Numbered from the stretch's first letter, positions 6,132-14,221 are shown. The stretch: 18,582 nucleotides of DNA from Chloroflexota bacterium (GCA_003486225.1 DNGN01000191.1:1-18582), one strand, 5' to 3'. The notes: generated from the sequence alone by a model not told the origin. Numbers and translations: made by a program.

Positions 6132-7310
6132 TCAGCGCAATCCTGTCTCCAGGCGCGAGATCACCAGGCGCTGGATTTCGCTGGTGCCTTCGTAGATCTC
6201 GGTGATCTTGGCATCTCTGAAATACCGTTCCAGCGGAAGTTCTTTGCTGTATCCCATGCCGCCGTGGATCTGAACAGCCTGGTGGGTCACAAACATCGAC
6301 ATCTCGGAGGCGAACAATTTTGCCATCGAGGCTTCCAGGGTATAGCGCTGGCCGGTGTATTTGGATTTTGTCTTGGCAATCGCAGCCCGGTGGATCAGTC
6401 CGCGGGCTGCTTCGATGCGGGTTTTCATATCGGCCAGTTTAAAGCTAATCCCCTGGAACTCGCCGATCTTTTTGCCAAAAGCCTCGCGCTCACGGACATA
6501 TGCCACGCTGGCTTCGTAGGCGGCTTCTGCAATCCCCAAAGCCTGGGTGGCAATTCCGATCCGCCCGGCATCCAGGACTGCCATAGCAATCTTAAAACCT
6601 TCCCCTTCTTCTCCCAGCCGGTTTTCAACCGGGATGCGGCAGTTGTCAAAGCCGATTTCGCTGGTCGCCGAGGCGCGGATCCCCAATTTGGGTTCTTTTT
6701 TGCCGCGCGAGTATCCGGGTGTCTGGGCATCCACCAGAAAAGCCGTCACCCCACGCTGCAATTTTGCAGGATCGGTCATCATAAATACCACGATATAATC
6801 TGCCACCGGCCCGCTGGTGACCCAGGACTTCCGCCCGTTGAGGATATAGGCATCCCCATCCCTGACCGCCAGACTTTGCATGGTGCCGGCATCTGAGCCA
6901 GACATCGGTTCGGTCAGCGAGTAGGCCCCGATTTTTTCGCCTGAGGCAATCGGGCGGATGAATTTTTGCTTTTGTTCCTCTGTTCCAAACTTTTGAATTC
7001 CGTAGCAGTAGAGCGAATTGTTCACGGACATAATGGTTCCATGAGAGGCATCGGCTTTGCAGATCTCTTCCAGGGCCAGCACATATGCCAGGGTATCCAT
7101 CCCAGCGCCATCATATTCTTCCGGCATCTCGATTCCCATGAATCCCATCTGCCCCATTTTTTTGATGGTTTCCATGGGGAAATCTCCCGAATGGTCAAAT
7201 TCTTCGGCAATGGGGGCGATTTCCTTTTGGGCAAAATCTCGGGCAGCTTGCTGGATCATGTGGTGCTCATCTGTAAAATAATCAAAGGCTTTTGAATCAG
7301 TGATCGACAT
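6132..7310 (-). CDS. Acyl-CoA dehydrogenase, short-chain/butyryl-CoA dehydrogenase-like
   Basis: This FAD enzyme introduces the alpha-beta double bond into acyl-CoA esters in beta-oxidation or related pathways. The 392-residue length is standard for a homotetrameric short/medium-chain enzyme. Family signatures are AYSLTEPMSGSDAGT (flavin and substrate binding), ITEIYEGTSEIQRL with the catalytic base E374 at the short-chain position, and HGGMGYSKELPLERYFRD. GGAGG lies seven bases before ATG 7310, and an extended -10 (7373-7381) lies about 60 bases upstream. No electron-transfer flavoprotein genes are in the window, so its partner is elsewhere. Exact chain length, or use of branched or aromatic acyl groups, cannot be told from these motifs. 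Confidence 0.93.
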   Translation of the reverse strand: MSITDSKAFDYFTDEHHMIQQAARDFAQKEIAPIAEEFDHSGDFPMETIKKMGQMGFMGIEMPEEYDGAGMDTLAYVLALEEICKADASHGTIMSVNNSLYCYGIQKFGTEEQKQKFIRPIASGEKIGAYSLTEPMSGSDAGTMQSLAVRDGDAYILNGRKSWVTSGPVADYIVVFMMTDPAKLQRGVTAFLVDAQTPGYSRGKKEPKLGIRASATSEIGFDNCRIPVENRLGEEGEGFKIAMAVLDAGRIGIATQALGIAEAAYEASVAYVREREAFGKKIGEFQGISFKLADMKTRIEAARGLIHRAAIAKTKSKYTGQRYTLEASMAKLFASEMSMFVTHQAVQIHGGMGYSKELPLERYFRDAKITEIYEGTSEIQRLVISRLETGLR

Positions 7311-7372
7311 GGATTTTCCTCCAGATTTAGATGATGATCAGGGATAATTCAAGAACGGGTTCGCTCTGTACG

Positions 7373-7381
7373 ATTATAGCA
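7373..7381 (-). promoter_or_regulatory. Extended -10 promoter of the acyl-CoA dehydrogenase gene
   Basis: TGCTATAAT on the minus strand is a perfect extended -10. A start near 7366 would leave a leader of about 56 bases. The -35 region is poor, as is usual for extended -10 promoters. Confidence 0.65.
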
Positions 7382-7468
7382 TGATGTATTTTGAAATAAA
7401 CCTGGAAAGTTGTTTTTTTGAGCCGTAACTTGGCAGCGGAATTGGCAGCAGCAAGGTTTGGAATCGGC

Positions 7469-7501
7469 AAAAAAGCCCTGCAGTTCAACTGCAGGGCTTT
7501 T
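7469..7501 (-). terminator. Intrinsic terminator of the TPR-metallopeptidase gene
   Basis: GCCCTGCAG (7475-7483) and CTGCAGGGC (7489-7497) form a perfect 9-bp stem with a 5-base loop. On the minus strand a run of six Ts follows. It lies 19 bases after the stop at 7520. A shorter T-run exists on the other strand. Confidence 0.88.
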
Positions 7502-7519
7502 CTATTCGTGGTTTCTATA

Positions 7520-9871
7520 TTAGGGGAGCTTGGTGAACTTTTCTTTGGCTGCTTCCAGGGTTTCCCGGTTGGTGCTGTAAAGCCAGAGGACCCACTTTTC
7601 GTTCTGGTACAGGCAGCTTGTCTGCTCGCTGAAGAACCAGCACATACCGCTTTCACCGGGGCCGTCGATGGCATTCCTGCCAAAACGCGTGGAAAGCGAA
7701 GGCAGCAGGGAATTATAGAATTGGCTGGCCTCATCTGCGTTATCCCAGATCCAATAGACCGATAAAAAGACATCCTCGGTGGCAGGGTTGAAGTAGACGC
7801 GGTATTCATCCGATCCCCATCCTTCTGCGGCAACCTGCGCTTCCTGGGTTGGCCTTCTGGCCTCCGTGAAATCATTGTATGCCAGCAGCAGATAAGTCTC
7901 CCATTCTCCCAGTGATTCCCTGCGCAGCAGTTCCCAATCATTCCTGAAGACCGGGCTGAGGTCAGGATGGTCCAGGAATAGCGGGAGCTCTCTTTGCTGG
8001 TATTTGGCCGGGTGCAAGATCTGTTCAGTGGTCTCTGGCAGGGCGGCATAGGCCCGGTTGACTGCATTCCAGCCCCCGTTCTCCTGCAGAAATTCGACAA
8101 ACGCCAGCCCGTATTCATAGGCGAAGACGTTATTCATTGCATAATACGGTGGATCGGCCTGTTCCTGAAAGAGGGCTGCGGGTGGCTGGTAGTTGTTGAT
8201 TTCTTCTAACCCCGTCTCGGGCGGAAATTGTTCCAGCCACAACTGGTTCACCAGGCTCGCTTCGCCTTCCACCAGGGCCCGGGTTGCCAGACAGGCCTGG
8301 ATAGATTTTGTGCAGGATGGGGTATATCCCAGGCTGTTGAGATCAAAGTTTGCGTCCTGCAAGGCGTGGGCATATTCATGTGCATAGATGTAGGTTTCAA
8401 CGCCATCGAACCCGCTGCCAACCAGATTCAGCTTGTTAAGATCAGGATCATAGTACCCGCCCAGGGCATCTCCACGGGCGTTCAATCTCGCCTGGGTGAG
8501 ATCGTATTCAGCGTTGATGAAGCCCAGCGCCCTCAGCACAATCTCCTCAGCTTGCAGCTCGGTCAGGGTCTCGTCGTCAATCAACCGCTCTTGCATGAAT
8601 TGGCGCAGTTTCTGATTGGTCATGATCTCGCGTTCCAGGTTGATCGGACCAGGCAAATTGCGAACCGTTTTGATCTGCTCTTCAAGGCCTTGCATGGCAG
8701 TTATAATCTCCTCTCCCAGTGGGATTGGAGTAGGGGTGATGGCTATTGCCCCTCCACTAGATGGGTTGGCTCCCGCACTGCTGCCCGTTAGCTGGCCTGT
8801 GGAGGGTGTCCAGGTCGGCTCGCTGGTCGGCTGCTGTTGTGGGACCATGGTGCTGGTGGGTGTATTGTTGAAACCTGGCGTGAGCAGATAGGTGATGGGA
8901 GCGCCTTGTGTCAGCAAATCTGTCACAGGTGCGGCTATGGTTTTTGCAGAAGACCAGAAAGGCTGGACATACGGTTTGATCTGGTCCTGATAGTAGTACC
9001 CGCCGTAGCCAAGCCCGATCAGGGCTGCGATCAGGATAATGTATGTGATGATCTTGCGCCGCCGGCGCTTCTGGTCTGGCGACAGCAGCTTCTTGGGGAC
9101 TTTTTCTTTCTTTTGCTTCTTCTTGCTGCCGTCATCTTCTACCATGTCTCTCAGCCATTCTGGCTGGTCATCGAGCGGCTCATCTTCGGCTACAAAGGCT
9201 GAGACTCGATCCGGAGAGGTCGATTCCGATGGGTACTCCTCATCTTCCCAATCGATCGGGGTGCCATCTTCTTCATCAACATCATCATAATATCCGGTCA
9301 GTTCGCTTTGAGGCAGCGCTGACTCCGCTGTTTCTGCTGGAAAATCATCCTCGGCTTGCTCGAACTCCTCCGCTGCGACATCCAGAGACTCTGCGGGGCT
9401 CAGGTCGTCCTGAGATTCCAGTACCCCTTGTTTTGCCCAGGAAGGGATGTCAGAATCTATGTTTTCAAAGATTTCAGGGATTTCACTGCTGTAATCGGAA
9501 GGATCAAAGGTCGATTCCCGCATCCAGTCCGGCAGCTCAAAGTCATCGTTCACGGGAGCACTCGCCACAGGAGCTGGTTCATCCCCGGTTTCAACTTCAG
9601 AGAATGGGCCGGGAGAGGGAGTGCTGTGAATTTCAAGCAGTTCGATCTGCTGGGTTGCTTTTTCGTGGTTGGGGTCCAGCTTCAGAACGCGTTTGAAAGC
9701 CCTGATCTTATGTTCGGTATCGTCCAAGGCCAAACCAAGCATGTACCAACCCTGAACGAGGTCAGGTTCTTGTTTCAGCAATTTCGCCAGCAAGGCCGCT
9801 GCTTCTCTGTTCTCCCCAGCTTTGAGCATTCCAACAGCTTTTACGAGAGTATCTTTGGAGGATTGATCCAT
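7520..9871 (-). CDS. TPR - acidic linker - transmembrane - HExxH metallopeptidase-like protein
   Basis: The 783-residue product is a mosaic. Residues 9-75 form about two TPR-like helical repeats. Residues 80-250 are acidic and disordered and hold three Pro-x-Trp motifs (LPDWMRE at 113, IPSWAKQ at 142, QPEWLRD at 236). A Lys/Arg-rich stretch (249-273) precedes one transmembrane helix (274-292). A Ser/Thr/Pro/Gln-rich stalk (335-385) leads to an outer domain with AHEYAHAL (497-504), an HExxH zinc motif whose ligands would be H498 and H502 with E499 as base. E535 or E537 in LVEGEAS is a plausible third ligand. Four cysteines in this domain (two at 520 and 527, two near the C-terminus) could form disulfides. 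So the TPR part is inside and the peptidase outside. Substrate and partners are unknown. It is a single-gene unit with AGAGG ten bases upstream of the start and its own terminator. Confidence 0.85.
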   Translation of the reverse strand: MDQSSKDTLVKAVGMLKAGENREAAALLAKLLKQEPDLVQGWYMLGLALDDTEHKIRAFKRVLKLDPNHEKATQQIELLEIHSTPSPGPFSEVETGDEPAPVASAPVNDDFELPDWMRESTFDPSDYSSEIPEIFENIDSDIPSWAKQGVLESQDDLSPAESLDVAAEEFEQAEDDFPAETAESALPQSELTGYYDDVDEEDGTPIDWEDEEYPSESTSPDRVSAFVAEDEPLDDQPEWLRDMVEDDGSKKKQKKEKVPKKLLSPDQKRRRRKIITYIILIAALIGLGYGGYYYQDQIKPYVQPFWSSAKTIAAPVTDLLTQGAPITYLLTPGFNNTPTSTMVPQQQPTSEPTWTPSTGQLTGSSAGANPSSGGAIAITPTPIPLGEEIITAMQGLEEQIKTVRNLPGPINLEREIMTNQKLRQFMQERLIDDETLTELQAEEIVLRALGFINAEYDLTQARLNARGDALGGYYDPDLNKLNLVGSGFDGVETYIYAHEYAHALQDANFDLNSLGYTPSCTKSIQACLATRALVEGEASLVNQLWLEQFPPETGLEEINNYQPPAALFQEQADPPYYAMNNVFAYEYGLAFVEFLQENGGWNAVNRAYAALPETTEQILHPAKYQQRELPLFLDHPDLSPVFRNDWELLRRESLGEWETYLLLAYNDFTEARRPTQEAQVAAEGWGSDEYRVYFNPATEDVFLSVYWIWDNADEASQFYNSLLPSLSTRFGRNAIDGPGESGMCWFFSEQTSCLYQNEKWVLWLYSTNRETLEAAKEKFTKLP

Positions 9872-9952
9872 AGGCTGTAACCTCTATATTTGCCTGTATT
9901 ATAGGTCATTTCCAATTCCAGGAACAGGCTCCGTTCATGGCGGTTTCATGAC

Positions 9953-9987
9953 ATAAAAATACCACCCTGACGATCTGTCAGGGTGGT
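9953..9987 (-). terminator. Intrinsic terminator after the prfA-prmC-tsaC operon
   Basis: ACCACCCTGAC (9961-9971) and GTCAGGGTGGT (9977-9987) form a perfect 11-bp stem with a 5-base loop. On the minus strand ATTTTTATG follows. The stem lies 126 bases downstream of the tsaC stop, so an unusually long 3' region precedes it. Confidence 0.82.
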
Positions 9988-10026
9988 TGGAGGGGGAGGA
10001 GATTACATGATTTTTAATCAGTACCT
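9953..10026 (-). ncRNA. Candidate C-rich small RNA in the 3' region of the tsaC operon
   Basis: A TATAAT on the minus strand (10038-10033) would start transcription near 10026, though its -35 is poor. The RNA of about 75 bases would have a small 5' hairpin (TGATT/AATCA), then a single-stranded C-rich stretch CTCCTCCCCCTCC (10001-9989), then the terminator hairpin 9961-9987. A C-rich single strand next to a terminator stem is how several bacterial small RNAs bind Shine-Dalgarno sequences. It could also be processed from the operon mRNA. This is inference from layout only. Confidence 0.3.
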
Positions 10027-10084
10027 GACTATATTATACTTATCTAGATTAACGGGAGATGAAAGCAAGATAAGGCTTATATGA
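10007..10084 (+). CDS. Possible 25-codon ORF with a very strong Shine-Dalgarno sequence
   Basis: ATG 10007 is preceded by GGAGGGGGAGGAG with AGGAG five bases from the start. The 25-residue product (MIFNQYLTILYLSRLTGDES to begin) has no recognisable motif. No downstream plus-strand gene exists for it to lead, and no clear plus-strand promoter is seen. The same G-rich sequence is the complement of the C-rich candidate RNA above, which may be its real role. Confidence 0.2.
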   Translation: MIFNQYLTILYLSRLTGDESKIRLI

Positions 10085-10113
10085 GAAGTATTTAGGCTAG
10101 CGTATGCTACTCT

Positions 10114-10713
10114 TCAGCCGATGATCACGGGCCCCTGTCTCAGCACGACCGGTTCTGCGCCCGTCATATCCACCACGGTGGAAGGAACCCCTCCGGGTGT
10201 TTTCCCGCCATCCAAAATCAAGTCCACCCTCTGGTCAAGCTGCGAGAGTGCTTCTTCTGCCGTGGTGGTGTTGGACTGCCCGGAAAGATTCGCTGAGCTG
10301 ACAGCCAACGGCCCGGCAGCCTGGAGCAGGGCTAACGCCACAGGATGGTCTGGGATGCGTACGCCCAGGGTGGGGAGTGGGGAAAGGTTTTTGGGCATGT
10401 CGGGGTGCCGCGGGACTACCAGGGTCAGTGCGCCTGGCCAATAGATCTCGGCCAGCCTGAGGGCGGCTGGGCTGGGTGTCTCGGTCACCAGGGATAATTG
10501 ATCTATGTGGCCTATCAGCACAGCAATGGCCTGTTCTTGCTGGCGTTCTTTGATGCTAAACAGCTGGTCGATGGCCACGGTGGAAAAAGCGCTGGCCCCC
10601 AGCCCGTAAACCGTATCGGTTGGAAAAACCACAGTCCCCCCGTTTTTAAGCACTCCTACCGCGAGCTGGATAGCATTGGCCTGATCAGCTGGAATTACCT
10701 GGGTATGTTTCAT
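10114..10713 (-). CDS. tsaC: L-threonylcarbamoyladenylate synthase (Sua5/YciO/YrdC/YwlC family)
   Basis: The enzyme makes threonylcarbamoyl-AMP from threonine, bicarbonate and ATP, the first step of the t6A modification at position 37 of tRNAs that read ANN codons. The 199-residue length corresponds to the YrdC domain alone, without the extra Sua5 C-terminal domain. Family motifs are present: PTDTVYGLG (31-39), the KxR motif as K55-E-R57, the nucleotide-site SSANLSG (139-145) and PSTVVD (177-182). The usual KGRP sequence is KERQ here. Its ATG overlaps the prmC stop (ATGA), so the two are translationally coupled. Together with prfA this makes an operon devoted to translation fidelity. An intrinsic terminator lies 126 bases past the stop. 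Confidence 0.93.
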   Translation of the reverse strand: MKHTQVIPADQANAIQLAVGVLKNGGTVVFPTDTVYGLGASAFSTVAIDQLFSIKERQQEQAIAVLIGHIDQLSLVTETPSPAALRLAEIYWPGALTLVVPRHPDMPKNLSPLPTLGVRIPDHPVALALLQAAGPLAVSSANLSGQSNTTTAEEALSQLDQRVDLILDGGKTPGGVPSTVVDMTGAEPVVLRQGPVIIG

Positions 10714-11582
10714 GGCAATTCGATGATCAGCAAGCGGTGGCGTCCTGCCAGGTCCAATTTGGTCGAGATGTTGGCTTGGGGGAAATACTGAGCTGCCAGG
10801 GCTTTGGCTTCTTGCGGGTGGCCGGCTTCGATTTCAAAAAGCGCCAGGCCCCCTTTGGCAAGTTTCTGAGCGGATTGTTCCAGCAGTCTCCCGATCACTT
10901 TCAGGCCGTCATCACCGCCGTCCAGGGCCAGTGTGGGCTCCTGCAGATAGACCGGCAGGCAGCGCAAGGCAGCACTGGGAATGTATGGCAAGTTGGCACA
11001 GATCAAGTGAAAGGGGCCGGGGATATTGGTCAGCAAATCATTTTCCCGGAACTCGATCTGGTCGCACACCTGGTGCAGGGCCGCATTTCGTTCCGCCACA
11101 GCCACAGCCTCCGGGGAGATATCTATCGCGGTGATCCGGGCATGGGGTACGTGGCTGGCAATACTGATGGCAATGCAGCCGGAACCGGTGCCGACTTCAG
11201 CTACCTGGTTGCAATGTGGGTTTTCCTGCAACCAACGGATGGCTGTTTCTACCAGCAGTTCGGTTTCCGGGCGCGGGATAAGCACACTGGGTGTGACCTT
11301 GAAGAGCAGCTGATAGAATTCCCATTCACCTATTACATAGGGCAGCGGTACCCCAGCATAGATGCGCGCTAAGGCTTCGGCCATGATCAGGATTTCTTCC
11401 GGGTTGAGCTCATATTCGGGGTGGGCCAGGATCCAGGTGCGGTCTTTCTTGCACACGAAAGCCAGCAGTACCTGTGCATCCAGGCCAGGGGAATCGGTTA
11501 GGCCTGCAATCCGCTGCCGGATATGTGCCAGGGCAACAGATATGGTTTGGGTTCGGATTGGAGAGTGGCTGGGGTAATTCAA
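10710..11582 (-). CDS. prmC: Peptide chain release factor N5-glutamine methyltransferase
   Basis: PrmC uses S-adenosylmethionine to methylate the Gln of the GGQ motif of release factors, which speeds peptide release. The 290 residues comprise an N-terminal helical domain (about 1-90) and a Rossmann methyltransferase domain. LIPRPETE (101-108) and the SAM loop VGTGSGC (130-136) are clear. The catalytic motif, usually NPPY, is NLPY here (197-200), the form more often met in KsgA-type dimethyltransferases. The backbone contacts to the Gln amide should remain possible. It starts at TTG 11582, with GAGG nine bases upstream, 15 bases after the stop of its substrate's gene prfA. The neighbourhood and LIPRPETE leave little doubt on identity. 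Confidence 0.94.
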   Translation of the reverse strand: MNYPSHSPIRTQTISVALAHIRQRIAGLTDSPGLDAQVLLAFVCKKDRTWILAHPEYELNPEEILIMAEALARIYAGVPLPYVIGEWEFYQLLFKVTPSVLIPRPETELLVETAIRWLQENPHCNQVAEVGTGSGCIAISIASHVPHARITAIDISPEAVAVAERNAALHQVCDQIEFRENDLLTNIPGPFHLICANLPYIPSAALRCLPVYLQEPTLALDGGDDGLKVIGRLLEQSAQKLAKGGLALFEIEAGHPQEAKALAAQYFPQANISTKLDLAGRHRLLIIELP

Positions 11583-11597
11583 TGCCGGGATCCTCGG

Positions 11598-12668
11598 TTA
11601 ATCCTCTTTCAAACCTGCTGCAGCCAGTTTTTCCGCTTCATGCTGTGTGGCTAATTCGTCCAGCAGATCATCAATATAGCCATCCATGATCACACTCAGG
11701 TTATGGGACGTGAAGCCAATCCGGTGGTCTGTGATGCGGGACTGCGGGTAATTGTAGGTGCGGATTTTTTCCGAACGGTCGCCGGAGCCAACCTGCGATC
11801 GCCTCTCTTCTGCGATCTCGTTGTGCCGTTTCTCTTCCTCAATTTCAAATAGACGGGCGCGCAAAATGCTCATTGCCCGCATTTTGTTCTGCAGCTGAGA
11901 GCGTTCATCCTGGCAGGCGACCACCATCCCGGTTGGCAAGTGGCGGATGCGGACTGCAGTGGAGTTTTTCTGCACGTTTTGCCCGCCAGCCCCAGCAGAT
12001 TTGTAGACTTCGATCTCAATATCCCGATCGGGGATATCGATCTCCACTTCGTCTACTTCAGCCAGCACTGCCACGGTGGCGGTGGAGGTGTGAATTCTGC
12101 CCTGCGATTCTGTGGCCGGCACCCGCTGCACGCGGTGAACACCTGATTCGAATTTGAGCCGTGAGAAAGCCCCTTTGCCCTTGATTTCAACCGTGATCTC
12201 TTTAAATCCGCCGACACCGGTCTCGTTCATCGAGAGGATTTCTGTTTTCCAGTTCAATCTCTCTGCATAGCGCGTGTACATGCGGTAAAGGTCTGCGGCA
12301 AAAATGCCGGCTTCGTCACCGCCAGCCCCGGCGCGAATTTCCATGATCACATTCTTGATGTCTCGCGGGTCCTTGGGCAGCAGCATGGATTTGATCTTGT
12401 CTTCCAATGGTTCGACCTGGGGTTCCAGTTCTTCCAGCTCAATCGACGCCAGTTCCGCGAGCTCTTCATCTTCGCTCTCTATTAAGTTACGGGCTTCCTC
12501 AATCCGGTTCAGGACATGACGGTACTGTTTGGCAATTTTCACCAGCGGCTCGATTTCCGAGCGTTCCATTGAGATCTCGGTGGCGCGCTGGTAGTCGTCC
12601 CCGACTGTCAGAAGTTCATCGTTCAGTTCTTGGTATTTTTTTTCAATTGGTTCTAGTTTTTCTAACAT
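11598..12668 (-). CDS. prfA: Peptide chain release factor 1
   Basis: RF1 reads UAA and UAG in the ribosomal A site and triggers peptide release. The 356 residues match the family length. The tripeptide anticodon PAT is at 184-186 (RVPATESQGRIHTS), which marks RF1 rather than RF2 (SPF). GAGGQNVQKN holds the catalytic GGQ at 228-230, whose Gln is the target of the PrmC encoded next. The N-terminal coiled-coil helices (1-95) and the C-terminal helix are intact. A -10 TATAAT at 12713-12708 gives a leader of about 33 bases; the ribosome site before ATG 12668 is weak. It is the first gene of prfA-prmC-tsaC. Confidence 0.97.
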   Translation of the reverse strand: MLEKLEPIEKKYQELNDELLTVGDDYQRATEISMERSEIEPLVKIAKQYRHVLNRIEEARNLIESEDEELAELASIELEELEPQVEPLEDKIKSMLLPKDPRDIKNVIMEIRAGAGGDEAGIFAADLYRMYTRYAERLNWKTEILSMNETGVGGFKEITVEIKGKGAFSRLKFESGVHRVQRVPATESQGRIHTSTATVAVLAEVDEVEIDIPDRDIEIEVYKSAGAGGQNVQKNSTAVRIRHLPTGMVVACQDERSQLQNKMRAMSILRARLFEIEEEKRHNEIAEERRSQVGSGDRSEKIRTYNYPQSRITDHRIGFTSHNLSVIMDGYIDDLLDELATQHEAEKLAAAGLKED

Positions 12669-12707
12669 ACTTACATTTCTCTAGCATTAAATTTTTGGCC
12701 AGGATTG

Positions 12708-12713
12708 ATTATA
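12708..12713 (-). promoter_or_regulatory. -10 element of the prfA operon
   Basis: A perfect TATAAT on the minus strand sits 40 bases upstream of the prfA ATG; the start would be near 12701. The -35 region has no good match. The 120-base gap behind the MFS gene makes an independent promoter likely. Confidence 0.55.
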
Positions 12714-12788
12714 CCGCATCTCGGTCTTCCCATTCCGGGCATTTTTACTGTGGGGAGATTCCATCTGGAAAATACGGGTGAAAAAAGG

Positions 12789-14060
12789 CTATGCCGCGGC
12801 TTCTTCTGCTGTTGCGCCCTCAAGTTCGGGGTTGGTTTCTGGCAGCCAGATGAAAGCAATTAATCCAGTCAGGAGGAACAGCAGGCCGGTGCTGAGGAAA
12901 GTCGCCCGCAGACCCAACCACCCGGCAATCATCCCGCCTACGAGTGGGGCCACTGAACGCCCGGCAGCGTTGATTGAGTTATCCAGGCCGTAAACAGCGC
13001 CTTCGTGGCCTTCGGCGATAAAATTTGCCAGCAGGGCGGCCATGGAGGGAATGATCCCGCCAAGGGCAACCCCGGTTAGGCCCTGCAGCACAACCAGCTG
13101 CCAGGCTGAGGTGACAGAAGTTTGCGGCAGGTAGAACAGTCCGGAGACCAAGGTGCTGGCAATCAACACTTTCTTGTGACCGATGCGGTCGCCCAGCTTG
13201 CCGAGATATATGGCGCTCAGCGTGGCTGCCCCGGCTGAAATACCGATCATCAGTCCAACGGTGGAATTGAGCTGGTTTTCGTTCAGGATCAATTCTCGGG
13301 CAAAGAAGGCCAGGATGGCAATCACCATCATGCGGCCCATCTGGGTCAGGAAGCGCAGCAGGAAGGTAATACTGACGCCATTGGTCCTAAAGATGAATTT
13401 CCACTCCTGAAAGAAAGGTGTGCGTTCGGCTGTGGTGCTGCCTTCCTGCCGCTGCGGCTCTTTTACTCCGAAGGTCACCACCAGGCCAGCAAGCAGCAGC
13501 AGGGCAGAGGTAACATAAAAAGCCGCATTGTAATCAAAGGCATCGGCAATCGCCCCACCGATCATGGGCCCTACGGCAACTCCAACTCCCAACGCCATCT
13601 GGAGGATTCCCATGGCATAGCCGCTGCGTTTTCGGGGAGCAATAGATGCCACCAGGGCATTATTGGCTGCAACTACGCCTGTGACCAGGCCCTGAATGGT
13701 TCTCAACAGTACCAGTTCTTCTGCAGACCGCACAAAGGCCATCAACAAAAGCAAGATGGCTCCGCTGAAAGAAGCTCTCTGGATCATCAATTTGCGGCCG
13801 AAGCGGTCGGCAAGGTTTCCCCAGACAGGTGAGGCCAGCATCATGGCAAATGCCTGACCAGAAAATACCAGACCGGAAAGTAGTTCGATGCTCAGTCCGG
13901 TGGTTGACCCTAGTTCTTCGACATACAGCGGGAGGAAGGGGAAAATACTGGAGAATCCGGCGGCACTGGCCAGCTGGTTGAAAGCCAGGATAAACAGGGT
14001 GCGCTCCCAAAATTTTGGGCTGGCAGATTTTTGTTCACCTTTGCGTTCCACGAGGGCCAA
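12789..14060 (-). CDS. MFS transporter, DHA1-type (multidrug/sugar efflux-like)
   Basis: This is a 423-residue, 12-helix major facilitator protein. Motif A occurs in both halves: GNLADRFGRK (81-90) between helices 2 and 3, and GKLGDRIGHKK (287-297) between helices 8 and 9. A central cytoplasmic loop spans about 200-225. VLLRTIQGLVTGVVAANNA (117-135) fits motif B in helix 4, with R120 as the proton-relay arginine. Proton-driven export of a small molecule is the likely role; the substrate is not readable. The longest frame starts at TTG 14060, but an extended -10 (TGATATAAT) overlaps that codon. A GTG at 14051 may be the real, leaderless start of a 420-residue protein. It stands alone between the divergent transferase gene and prfA. 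Confidence 0.9.
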   Translation of the reverse strand: MALVERKGEQKSASPKFWERTLFILAFNQLASAAGFSSIFPFLPLYVEELGSTTGLSIELLSGLVFSGQAFAMMLASPVWGNLADRFGRKLMIQRASFSGAILLLLMAFVRSAEELVLLRTIQGLVTGVVAANNALVASIAPRKRSGYAMGILQMALGVGVAVGPMIGGAIADAFDYNAAFYVTSALLLLAGLVVTFGVKEPQRQEGSTTAERTPFFQEWKFIFRTNGVSITFLLRFLTQMGRMMVIAILAFFARELILNENQLNSTVGLMIGISAGAATLSAIYLGKLGDRIGHKKVLIASTLVSGLFYLPQTSVTSAWQLVVLQGLTGVALGGIIPSMAALLANFIAEGHEGAVYGLDNSINAAGRSVAPLVGGMIAGWLGLRATFLSTGLLFLLTGLIAFIWLPETNPELEGATAEEAAA

Positions 14061-14068
14061 TTATATCA
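14060..14068 (-). promoter_or_regulatory. Extended -10 overlapping the annotated MFS start
   Basis: TGATATAAT on the minus strand ends on the first base of the TTG start codon. TTGCAG lies 15 bases upstream as a possible -35. If used, transcription would begin near 14053-14051, at the in-frame GTG. Confidence 0.45.
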
Positions 14069-14221
14069 CCGCTGGTTTACCTGCAAGGGTTATTTTTTCC
14101 TTGCCGGATGTCATCGATCCCTCTTTACCCCAGGTGTTTTACCTGTGCGGCCTTCAGCTGGTATTGATCCAATTGGCATGCCCAAACTCTGGTACAGTGG
14201 AATTTTAAGGCTGGAATATTG

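Noticed and set aside
7327..8118. 263-codon minus-strand frame spanning the end of the metallopeptidase gene and its terminator
   Set aside because: It crosses a strong terminator and a promoter and is rich in Ser, Arg and Pro, as expected of a shadow frame.
9229..9880. Plus-strand frames opposite the TPR and acidic linker
   Set aside because: They are antisense shadows of a gene with clear domains; no promoter or ribosome site supports them.
12745..12788. Terminator after the MFS gene (TTCCA/TGGAA and GGC/GCC with T6)
   Set aside because: The stems are 3-5 bp with loops of two or three bases, too weak to call.
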